Position numbers and translations under genes: made by a program. This document shows, one piece after another, positions 53,101 to 59,907 of a stretch of DNA of 64,000 nt. Location of the stretch: positions 130,122 through 194,121 of the forward strand of contig CAQOGY010000007.1 of assembly GCA_948847595.1 (NCBI GenBank), read 5' to 3'. This DNA is from an uncultured Bacteroides sp. (GTDB lineage Bacteria > Bacteroidota > Bacteroidia > Bacteroidales > Bacteroidaceae). Numbering within the stretch: the stretch's first letter is position 1; each line of letters starts with the position of its first letter. The notes under the pieces are model-generated. The model worked only from the letters and a program-made list of their open reading frames with translations, had not been told where the DNA came from and did not search any database.

Positions 53101-53753
53101 AGGATATCAACGATGATTTTGTCAAGCGGAATTTTGCCGGAGTAATCAAGGAAATAGCACTTCGTCCGCTTCAGAGCAGCGATAAACTGATGCAGTTATT
53201 GCTGGAAATTAAGAGGTTTTGTGATGAGAACCAATATAATATGGGAAAGGTTGACTTGTTCTCGCAGGCTTCCCGTGAAGATGTCAATGCAACGGCTGTC
53301 CGGCATTTGCTGTCGTTTATGAAATTCCTGCTCGACGAGCCGGGACGCAGACGGTTAGCGCTTGCCGATACATTCAAACTGGAGTTCCGCGTGAAAGAGA
53401 ATGATAACGACACGGGATGGGTAGAGAAGATTGCCAACGTAGGTTCTGACGGCACGGACATTCTGGTGAAAGCAATGGTCAATATCATGCTGATTAATGT
53501 GTTCAAGGAAAAGGCGTCGCGTAAGTTCGGTGACTTTAAAATCCATTGCATGATGGATGAAATAGGCAAGTTACATCCCAACAATGTGAAAGGCATTCTG
53601 GATTTTGCCAATTGCCGGAATATATTGTTGGTAAACAGTTCTCCCACTACTTATAATGTGGAGGACTATCGATATACCTATTTGCTGAGTAAGGACGGGC
53701 GGTCAAATACACAGGTTGTCCCATTGTTGACCTATAATAAGATAGAAAAATGA
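50085..53753 (+). CDS. jetC: Wadjet-like JetC (MksB), SMC-type ATPase
   Basis: 1222 residues from ATG 50085 (MRYLNKIIFLNSAHIPY), chosen over a frame start at 50052 because a GAGGAGG ribosome site lies just before it. N-terminal Walker A GTQGVGKSTLLRAILF at about 28-43. A very long coiled coil occupies about 220-900, with a hinge-like break. The C-terminal signature region is GSDGTDILVKAMVNIMLI and Walker B is IHCMMDEIGKLHPNN. These make it an SMC/MukB-like motor. In Wadjet such a motor extrudes DNA loops and recognises small circular plasmids. Confidence 0.9.
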   Translation: MRYLNKIIFLNSAHIPYAEVKLDGNVHFIGTQGVGKSTLLRAILFFYNADKLRLGIPKEKKSFDAFYFPYANSYIVYEVMRENAAYCVVAAKSQGRVFFRFIDAPFQQDWFIDEHNVVHSEWGRIREHIGAKIQITAQVTSYEMYRDIIFGNNRKHEMIPYRKFAIVESAKYQNIPRTIQNVFLNSKLDADFIKDTIIRSMSDEDISVDLDFYRSQIKEFEQEYRDVMLWFTKNKNGEVPVRKMAEKVMNAYRDLIYTQKQIAEGRAELNFAEKRALHEIPLVKEELAKAETERERLLRLMGELQQKYTKERDGLITEIGVINDLLKKIREKRLHYEQMQIEEIIKRVSCEELLIQELEQVRSMKSELTRAYEDVLSKYRLLFEKLETDFHTFENSQQAWINVRNAEIGGKQEELMQQLRVEEEKVRTTQEEKVQTVDNRIRQLRDEQAQCNLKLQKVKYEHPHQKEMSDCEDGINELRKKDKELELGIRQQQGEIKQLRQECEWKVKELKWEFQAKMESVRKERSAIEEQLQTLDALIEKRKGSLCEWLEKNKPDWQETIGKVADEELVLYNNELQPQLVNKESTMFGVSLNLAAIERPVRTPEEMKQERDRQQAARQLCTDRLTRLTEEEWEAVSSLEKKYSKQIHGILEEQHLMEAERMQIPAKLKNLQADYASWKTKEEEWKRGCTEELKAQLDEIGHRLYVAEGEKQKYLDEREKLLKACRKVYNDSRTELRKELEEFVAGVQQEVDRMKQQTAEREKELKQAQENELNGKGADTVTIRKYDDRLAEINKELEFISKSRPQVLYYERDKAELFDKEPATRSRKKELDAKLIALNERFALKKEKLQLQKKGADEHLDRIGKELHLLEDGLKKVDMFRKDETFCPPSVTEIGEKPTRKSCDVIVEELKSLIVSTIKKTDEFKKAVTQFNGNFSSKNTFHFRTELVGEQDYYDFASNLCEFVDNDKISDYQKHISERYTDIIRRISQEVGGLTRNESEIHRTIKDINDDFVKRNFAGVIKEIALRPLQSSDKLMQLLLEIKRFCDENQYNMGKVDLFSQASREDVNATAVRHLLSFMKFLLDEPGRRRLALADTFKLEFRVKENDNDTGWVEKIANVGSDGTDILVKAMVNIMLINVFKEKASRKFGDFKIHCMMDEIGKLHPNNVKGILDFANCRNILLVNSSPTTYNVEDYRYTYLLSKDGRSNTQVVPLLTYNKIEK

Positions 53754-54628
53754 GTGGTAGTTTATTTACATTGGCAATGGCGAGACAGATCCTGAAAATG
53801 CTGGGCGGTGAGCTCGTACCTTACACAAAGTTTGCTGGACTGATAGCGAATAGATTAATGGATGAGGGAATCATCACTATTGTTCCCCGAGGGAGTATGC
53901 GTAGTTTTCGTATGATTGACCCGGAAGGTTGCCGTATTTATCTTGCTCAGCATTATACTTCCGGCATGGAACTGGAAGATTGGATTGAGATGAAAAGCTG
54001 TCCGGATGAAGTGTCACGTTCGGAACAAGTGGCGAAGGCGGGGGACTCTAAACTGAGATATACCCGTACGTTCAAAGGTTTTCTTCTCAATTGTTATGAG
54101 CCTATAGAAGCAACTCTTCATGATGAACCATGTGTGCTTTCTCCCTTGCAAGGCACTTCCATCTTCATGCAGGATTACGAAGATTTCCGTATTCCTGAAG
54201 ATGTTGTAGTAGTGGGTATAGAGAATGGAGAGAATTTCCAGCATATCCGTGCCCAAAAGTATTTGTTTGAAGGAATGAAAGTTCTTTTCGTATCCCGTTA
54301 CCCGCAATCGAAGGATTTGTGTAATTGGCTAAAGATAATCCCCAACCGCTATATTCATTTCGGAGACATCGATTTGGCTGGCATTTCTATCTTTTTAAAT
54401 GAATTCTATGTAAATTTGGGCAATCGTTCGGAATTTTTCATTCCTGCGGATGTGGAGAAACGCCTAAAGGACGGAAATCGGCAGCTTTATGATAATCAGT
54501 ATTTGCGCTATAGGGCTATGTTGGTTTCTGACGAACGTTTAAGACCATTGGTGGCGATGATTCATAAATATGGGAAGGCGTATGAACAAGAAGGATATAT
54601 AAAGTATTTCAAAAATGAGGATAGTTAA
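53750..54628 (+). CDS. jetD: Wadjet-like JetD, Toprim-fold nuclease subunit
   Basis: 292 residues. The N-terminal half has a winged-helix appearance (KFAGLIANRLMDEGIITIVP). The C-terminal half carries the Toprim pattern of JetD: glutamate in VVVVGIENGENF and the paired aspartates in YIHFGDIDLAG. JetD cleaves the plasmid DNA held by the SMC complex. It overlaps jetC by 4 bp (ATGA) and is itself overlapped by the next gene by 14 bp, so all are one translationally coupled operon. Confidence 0.88.
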   Translation: MSGSLFTLAMARQILKMLGGELVPYTKFAGLIANRLMDEGIITIVPRGSMRSFRMIDPEGCRIYLAQHYTSGMELEDWIEMKSCPDEVSRSEQVAKAGDSKLRYTRTFKGFLLNCYEPIEATLHDEPCVLSPLQGTSIFMQDYEDFRIPEDVVVVGIENGENFQHIRAQKYLFEGMKVLFVSRYPQSKDLCNWLKIIPNRYIHFGDIDLAGISIFLNEFYVNLGNRSEFFIPADVEKRLKDGNRQLYDNQYLRYRAMLVSDERLRPLVAMIHKYGKAYEQEGYIKYFKNEDS

Positions 54629-56075
54629 AAAAGAAGAAGAGGTGGTACTACCTGATGTGGACATCAAGCAATTGCTGTCATTCATTAATCCCCAGGAACT
54701 TTCTACATTTATCAGTGAATATGCCTCAACGAATCTGGAATTTAAGGCAGCGCTTTTGAAGCGTTTTATATTCAAGGAATCGTCTTCGACATCAAAGGGA
54801 AAAGATTATAGAATGGAGATTCAAAAGCTTTTTAATAGTTCCGGTGACAATAAAAAGTCGCGTTATTATAATCGTTATAATGATTACAGTCGTGATTGGG
54901 AAACTGTTTTCAATCGAATGGATATTTTTCTGAAGAAAGCAGACTTCTTTTTGAGTCTGGGAGATATGGATAGTACTATTGCCATAGCTCTTCAAACACT
55001 TCGTTCTATCGGTGAAAATTATGAGGATGAATTACTATATGCTGACGAAGATGATGACTTTGGCACTTCCCTTTATTGTGAGCACGCAGGAGACTTACTC
55101 ATGAAAGTGGTTGGACATCCTAAAACAACTCAGAAACAAAAGACGGATATTCTACAGGAATTACGTCAGATTGCTGAAATATCTATTTATCGAAATTACG
55201 GAATCTATGATATAGATGAACTTATGATGCAAATCAATCTTTCGATTCAACCGACAGAAAAAGCCTTGGAATTGATTGATGGACTTCTTGAAACAAGAAA
55301 GGGCACTTATGATTTATATCAGTTAGTTCTTCGCAAAGTCAATTTATTATTGGAGCAGAATGAAGAGCAAAAAGCGAATGAAACGATTCGCCAATATCTT
55401 TATCTGACTGAAATACGGGAGATGGAGGTTGAAAAATTGATTGTCCGTTGCCAATACGATGAAGCCATCCGTTTACTGGATGAAGGAATTGAGATGGCGA
55501 AAGAAGAGACATATCCCGGTACCGATAGTAAATGGTTGGAAATAAAACTGAAGATTTACGAGATGACCAACCGGACTTCCGAAGTAATTGATACATGTCG
55601 TCTATTGTTTGTGACAGGCAGGGATAAACTGACATATTACAGTAAACTCAAAACTCTGATTCCGAAAGAACAATGGAAGAGTTTTTTGGATACGATGATG
55701 AAGGAAACAGAATTTAGTAACTATTTTTCTTTCGGTGGAAGTGCTGAAGCTGATATCTATGTGAAAGAACAGGATAATGAGCGTTTGTTCACCTTGTTGT
55801 CATCAACTAGATTCGATCAACTGGAAGCATTGATGCGGTATGCTCATTATTTGAAGGATACTCATTCGGAACAGCTGATTGCTATGTATACTTCTTCGTT
55901 GAATGACTATGCCGAACGGAAAATGGGACGGAGGAATTATGAATTTATCACACAAGTGTTACCGTGCATACATAAACTAAAGGGAGGACAGACCGCGGTG
56001 AAAAACATAGTAGCGGAATTTCGGATAAAATATAAACGCCGTCCGGCAATGATGGAAGTGTTGGAGAAATTTTGA
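54615..56075 (+). CDS. Helical-repeat protein, coupled fifth gene of the Wadjet-like operon
   Basis: 486 residues, wholly alpha-helical, with TPR-like pairs (FFLSLGDMDSTIAIALQTL; QYDEAIRLLDEGIEMAKEE). The C-terminal region (IVAEFRIKYKRRPAMMEVLE) resembles the end of SWIM zinc-finger-associated helical proteins, but no SWIM CxC/CxH motif is present. Its ATG lies 14 bp inside jetD, in another frame, so expression depends on translation of jetD. Wadjet systems are described as four genes, so this may be an accessory subunit or a separate function acquired with the operon. GC content is lower than in jetC. Confidence 0.8.
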   Translation: MRIVKKEEEVVLPDVDIKQLLSFINPQELSTFISEYASTNLEFKAALLKRFIFKESSSTSKGKDYRMEIQKLFNSSGDNKKSRYYNRYNDYSRDWETVFNRMDIFLKKADFFLSLGDMDSTIAIALQTLRSIGENYEDELLYADEDDDFGTSLYCEHAGDLLMKVVGHPKTTQKQKTDILQELRQIAEISIYRNYGIYDIDELMMQINLSIQPTEKALELIDGLLETRKGTYDLYQLVLRKVNLLLEQNEEQKANETIRQYLYLTEIREMEVEKLIVRCQYDEAIRLLDEGIEMAKEETYPGTDSKWLEIKLKIYEMTNRTSEVIDTCRLLFVTGRDKLTYYSKLKTLIPKEQWKSFLDTMMKETEFSNYFSFGGSAEADIYVKEQDNERLFTLLSSTRFDQLEALMRYAHYLKDTHSEQLIAMYTSSLNDYAERKMGRRNYEFITQVLPCIHKLKGGQTAVKNIVAEFRIKYKRRPAMMEVLEKF

Positions 56076-56079
56076 AAAG

Positions 56080-56156
56080 ACTTTATTGTAAGTTCTTTTC
56101 TATCTCTGTTGTTTAGGGATGGCAAAGTTCGTACCTTTGTGAGGTTATAAATAAGA
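56080..56156 (+). repeat. Direct repeat copy 1: promoter-bearing 77-bp sequence
   Basis: Nearly identical to 58305-58380 (a single-base indel and about four substitutions). Contains TACCTTTG at 56132-56139, a Bacteroides -7 box, and ends at an ATG (56156) that opens only a 10-codon frame closed at 56188. That ATG sits where the nucleotidyltransferase gene starts in copy 2, so this looks like the promoter and stump of a gene copy. Confidence 0.8.
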
Positions 56157-56210
56157 TGAAATTGGGGAATTATATTCCTATGAATTAAAACGCCGTTCAT
56201 TATTTGCGCT

Positions 56211-56255
56211 TTAGATTAGATTATTTGCATGGAAATTGCGAATAATCAAATCTAA
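56211..56255. repeat. Inverted repeat before the RloA-like promoter
   Basis: Arms of 18 nt (56211-56228 and 56238-56255) pair with two mismatches around a 9-nt loop. It sits 25 bp upstream of a TATCTTTG box (56280-56287) that precedes the RloA-like start, a plausible operator, or the end signal of the Wadjet-like operon. Confidence 0.5.
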
Positions 56256-56303
56256 TATATGATTTATGGGCTTTATTATTATCTTTGTGGAAAAATAGAT
56301 AAT

Positions 56304-57512
56304 ATGATAGCGGAAATAAAGTTCAAGAACATGTTCTCATTCAGAGATGAGGCTATATTAAGTTTTGAAGCTGATAGTAGTAAAGATATGGAATCATATC
56401 ACGTAGTCGAATTGGCTGAGGATGTGAGATTGTTGAAAATTGCTGTGGTTTATGGAGCAAATGCTTCCGGTAAAAGTAACATTATTAAGGTCTGTGATTA
56501 TATTAAATCATTTATTACTTACACTCCGCTAAATAAAGCTGAACAAATTCAGGTGATTCCATTTCTTCTGGATAAAACCAGGCAGGGGCAATTGTCTGAA
56601 TTTTCTATTTCATTTTATTTGATGAATGGAGAGAAAGCGACTCGTTATGTATATTCCGTTGCTTTGGACAGATCACATGTTGCAAAGGAGACTTTGATTT
56701 ATTATCCAAGCCAGCAGCCGGCTTCTATCTTTGAAAGGAATACTGAAAATAATGTATCTGTTATCAAATTCGGGCAGAAAATCAAGGTTGCTCAAGCTGT
56801 TAATGAAGAGATAAACTTAAAATGTCTACATAATATGTCTGTTTTTGCTGCTTACATGCAGGTTAATACACATATTGCAGAAGTGGAAACAGTTCTTCAG
56901 TACTTGACAAATCAGGTGATGCCTGCCATCGTACCTACATCATCATTGAGCCGTTATGCCGAAGAATCGATTAAGGAAGAATCTGCAAAAGATTATATTT
57001 TGAGGTATTTACAGGAAGCGGATTTCAATATCTCCAATATTACATCCAAAGAGCAGGAAACGAAGAAAGGGTTGGTTAATTATACCATGTATCAACATAG
57101 GGTTTCTTCAGAGTATGGAAACAATGATTATTACGAGTTTCCTGAGTTGTTTGAGTCAGACGGTACTGTTCGTACGTTTGGTTTGGCTGCTCAAGTACAA
57201 AAGATTCTTGAGAGAAATGCTTTTCTTGCAGTCGATGAGATAGAATCCTCACTTCACCCCAAGTTGATAGAATATATTATTGAACATTTCCTGAAAGAAT
57301 CCCAACAGGCTCAACTGTTGTTAACCACGCATTATGACGGGTTGTTGGGCGAAGAAGATTTGCTTAGAAAAGATAATATCTGGTTTACGGAAAAGAATAC
57401 AGATGGATCAAGTGTGCTTTACCCTCTGACAGATTTCAAAGGATTGAACAGAATTAGTTCTCTTCAGAAGGCATATAAGTTCGGTAAATTCGGTGCAGTC
57501 CCTAACCTATAA
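56304..57512 (+). CDS. RloA-like AAA15-family ATPase (AbiL-type defence)
   Basis: 402 residues from ATG 56304 (MIAEIKFKNMFSFRDEAIL); the frame begins at 56259. ABC/OLD-type ATPase: Walker A in VVYGANASGKSNIIK at about 50-65, Walker B in AFLAVDEIESSLHPKLIEY, and the switch His in LLLTTHYDG. Located 12 bp before an RloB gene. The pair corresponds to RloA/RloB, used as AbiL (AbiLi/AbiLii) phage defence and similar in design to PARIS (ATPase plus Toprim). A TATCTTTG promoter box is at 56280-56287. Confidence 0.88.
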   Translation: MIAEIKFKNMFSFRDEAILSFEADSSKDMESYHVVELAEDVRLLKIAVVYGANASGKSNIIKVCDYIKSFITYTPLNKAEQIQVIPFLLDKTRQGQLSEFSISFYLMNGEKATRYVYSVALDRSHVAKETLIYYPSQQPASIFERNTENNVSVIKFGQKIKVAQAVNEEINLKCLHNMSVFAAYMQVNTHIAEVETVLQYLTNQVMPAIVPTSSLSRYAEESIKEESAKDYILRYLQEADFNISNITSKEQETKKGLVNYTMYQHRVSSEYGNNDYYEFPELFESDGTVRTFGLAAQVQKILERNAFLAVDEIESSLHPKLIEYIIEHFLKESQQAQLLLTTHYDGLLGEEDLLRKDNIWFTEKNTDGSSVLYPLTDFKGLNRISSLQKAYKFGKFGAVPNL

Positions 57513-57524
57513 TCATGTAACTTT

Positions 57525-58097
57525 ATGAGAAAAGTTAGAAAGAATACACCAACCAGACAGGTTATTCATATTGTTGGTGAAGGATTGACTGAATTATTCT
57601 ATTTCAGCCATTTGAAGAAGTTGCTTGGTTATAGATACTCTATTTCTCCACGTCTGTTTGAAAACAATAGCATTGAGAAGATTGAAAAGAGAATCAAGGA
57701 ACTTTTGGATGAAGACGTTTTTGTGATATGTGTTTTTGATGCCGATGTTAGCAGACGCTCCGATGCGGAAAACAGGAAAATGACAGCGCTCAAAAAGAAA
57801 TACGAGAATAATGCCAATGTGATTTTGTGTGACAGTTTGCAATCAATAGAGTACTGGTTCTTGCTTCACTTTGAGGACACTTGCCGACATTTTCAAGATT
57901 CAGCTGCAACTGAAAGAACATTAAAGCAATATCTGCCAACATACGATAAGGCACGCAAGTATCTTGAAAAAGACAAATGGGTAAGAGATATGCTTGCAGA
58001 CTCAAAGATGGATAAGGCATGTGAGCTGGCTGAAAAATATAAAGGTCGTGATTCTTATAGTGAGATTTATAAGGCAATCAAAAAAGTTAGCGAATAG
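57525..58097 (+). CDS. rloB: RloB-like Toprim-fold effector (AbiLii-type)
   Basis: 190 residues. Toprim-like residues: Glu in IHIVGEGLTELFYFSHL and Asp-x-Asp in FVICVFDADVSRR. The RloB hallmark SIEYWFLLHFEDTC follows, and the C-terminus is lysine-rich. It is the likely nuclease or effector that the ATPase releases on infection. It shares an operon with the upstream ATPase gene. The 200 bp after its stop are AT-rich with no gene. Confidence 0.9.
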   Translation: MRKVRKNTPTRQVIHIVGEGLTELFYFSHLKKLLGYRYSISPRLFENNSIEKIEKRIKELLDEDVFVICVFDADVSRRSDAENRKMTALKKKYENNANVILCDSLQSIEYWFLLHFEDTCRHFQDSAATERTLKQYLPTYDKARKYLEKDKWVRDMLADSKMDKACELAEKYKGRDSYSEIYKAIKKVSE

Positions 58098-58304
58098 GAA
58101 ATTGGTTTTCAATAAGATTCAGTTCTTTTGCATCCACAATTGAATAAAAACATCTAAAAATATGTAATGCAACAAAATTGAATGAACATATCAGTATATA
58201 CATTATGGCACTATAAAATATTTTGTGTAAATGAGAAAGCTGGATTCAGATGTTTCTTTTATTGTTTGGATTCTGTTTTAAATATAAGAATCAAATTAAA
58301 AAAT

Positions 58305-58380
58305 ACTTTATTATAAGTTTTTTCTATCTCTGTTGTTTAGGGATGGTAAAGTTCGTACCTTTGTGAGGTTATAAATAAGA
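58305..58380 (+). repeat. Direct repeat copy 2: promoter of the nucleotidyltransferase-HEPN gene
   Basis: Second copy of the sequence at 56080-56156. TACCTTTG at 58356-58363 would drive the gene starting at 58381. The two copies, in the same orientation, flank the RloA/RloB pair. Confidence 0.8.
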
Positions 58381-59274
58381 ATGATAATGAAAAAGTCAAT
58401 AAAACGTTTACCCAAACGGACACAGGAAGAATTGACCGTCTTGCTGGATTTAGTGCGTAAAAGCATCGGGAATTGTCAGATGGTTATCCTGTTCGGAAGT
58501 TATGCAAGGGGAAATTATGTTTTATGGGACAGTAATATAGAATTTGGTGTTCATACTTCCTATCAGAGTGATTATGATATTCTTGTCGTCATAACCGGAC
58601 CTACTAAACAAGTGGAAGAAAAACTCTATCGTATTACTAATAAATATCATGACTTATTTGCAAACCGCCGTCATGCATTCCCACAATTTATAGTAGAGCA
58701 TATTAATACAGTAAACCGTAACTTGGAAGTCAGCCAGTATTTCTTTACGGATATAGTAAAGGAGGGTATTATGCTTTACGATAGTGGCAAACACGAATTG
58801 GCTAAACCACGGAAGTTGAGTTTTAAGGAGATTCGGGATATTGCGCAAAAAGAATTTGATGAATTATATCCATATGCTTGCGGGCTTTTGGAAGGAGTGA
58901 ATGAATTTTATTTGCCTAAGAAACAAAATAAAATTTCTGCATTTCTGCTTCACCAGACATGTGAGAAACTTTATAATTGTATTCTGATGGTCTTTACGAA
59001 CTATCGTCCGAAGAGTCATAAAATCAAAGAACTTGGTGGGATGGTAAAGCGTTTTTCTATGGACTTAACTACTGTCTTCCCTCAAAATACAGATACAGAG
59101 AAAGAATGCTTTGATTTATTGTGTCGTTCTTACATAGAAGCTCGCTATAACAAAGATTTCAGTATTTCACAAGAACAACTGGAATACCTTATTTCCCGTG
59201 TAGATATTCTGAAAGATATTACTGAACGCTTGTGCAAGGAGAAAATTGCGGAATATGATACGATGGCGGAATAA
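58381..59274 (+). CDS. Nucleotidyltransferase (MNT) and HEPN-like fusion protein
   Basis: 297 residues. The N-terminal MNT domain (about 15-150) has GSYARGNY at about 41-48 and the metal-binding pair in DYDILVV. The C-terminal part (about 160-280) is a helical HEPN-like domain (QKEFDELYPYACGLLEGVNE, FLLHQTCEKLYNCILMVFTN), but I see no R-x4-6-H active-site motif; the likely spot reads RSYIEARYNKDF. MNT and HEPN pairs act as toxin-antitoxin or defence modules with the MNT protein adenylylating the HEPN toxin; here they are one chain. It stands alone behind repeat copy 2. Confidence 0.85.
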   Translation: MIMKKSIKRLPKRTQEELTVLLDLVRKSIGNCQMVILFGSYARGNYVLWDSNIEFGVHTSYQSDYDILVVITGPTKQVEEKLYRITNKYHDLFANRRHAFPQFIVEHINTVNRNLEVSQYFFTDIVKEGIMLYDSGKHELAKPRKLSFKEIRDIAQKEFDELYPYACGLLEGVNEFYLPKKQNKISAFLLHQTCEKLYNCILMVFTNYRPKSHKIKELGGMVKRFSMDLTTVFPQNTDTEKECFDLLCRSYIEARYNKDFSISQEQLEYLISRVDILKDITERLCKEKIAEYDTMAE

Positions 59275-59358
59275 TTGTTCTCTGTGAAATAAGTTGGTGT
59301 CACATTTATAACTTGAACTTAGGATTCAGCATCCTATGAAATAAAAAATAAAATATAT

Positions 59359-59460
59359 CTGTCATCTGTCACAGATTATAAACTAACCTGCAGATTATAA
59401 GTACTTAACGCTGTGACAGCACAAGGTGACAGCAGTGTGATAGCAATAATGCTGTCACCT
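59359..59460 (+). repeat. Left terminal inverted repeat (102 bp)
   Basis: Begins CTGTCATCTGTCACAG (16 bp), then a 36-bp variable middle, then 50 bp beginning CTGTGACAGCA and closing with the internal palindrome AGGTGACAGCA...TGCTGTCACCT. TGACAGC occurs several times in both orientations, as in a multi-site protein-binding region. Confidence 0.75.
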
Positions 59461-59569
59461 AGAAAACAAAGACAAAATAAAGACGCTGTCCGAAAATGAA
59501 TAGTATCAGCTATAAATGGATAAGTCGTTCAATTTATTATCTCCGTACTTATGAGTTGTGTCCTGCCTT

Positions 59570-59739
59570 GAAACCAACAGTTTCAAGGTGCGAAACTTTA
59601 GTTTCTGCGGTTTGAAACTTTAGTTTCATACGCTTGAAACTCTAGTTCCAATTGCTTGAAACCATTGGTTTCTTGCCGATGAAACTATAGTTTCTCCTAG
59701 CTGAAACTTTAGTTTCAAGCAGAGAAAAACTAATTTCTC
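59570..59739. repeat. Array of eight 22-bp-spaced palindromes (iteron-like)
   Basis: Palindromes of the type GAAACTTTAGTTTC start at 59570, 59592, 59614, 59636, 59658, 59681, 59703 and 59724, that is every 22 bp (one 23, one 21), two DNA turns. Arms GAAAC/GTTTC are kept while the centre changes (TTTA, TCTA, CATTG, TATA, CAACA), so selection acts on the arms. The array sits between the left terminal repeat and the VapE-like gene. It may be a replication origin or an operator. Confidence 0.85.
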
Positions 59740-59907
59740 CGTAATAGAGTGGTGACAATCCCATTTCTTTCAGTTAAAGACCCACTTGATATATCAATAA
59801 TTTTTTATATTAAAAACTTGTTTTCCTTGCCGGTTTCGGATATTATGACTACTTTAGCAGTCTCAACGATCACGAAGACGCTGACAAAACAATTTATTAT
59901 CAAATTA

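Noticed and set aside
59570..59739. CRISPR array
   Set aside because: Repeats are 14-15-bp palindromes separated by only 7-8 nt of non-unique spacer; no cas genes are present. Iteron-like array fits better.
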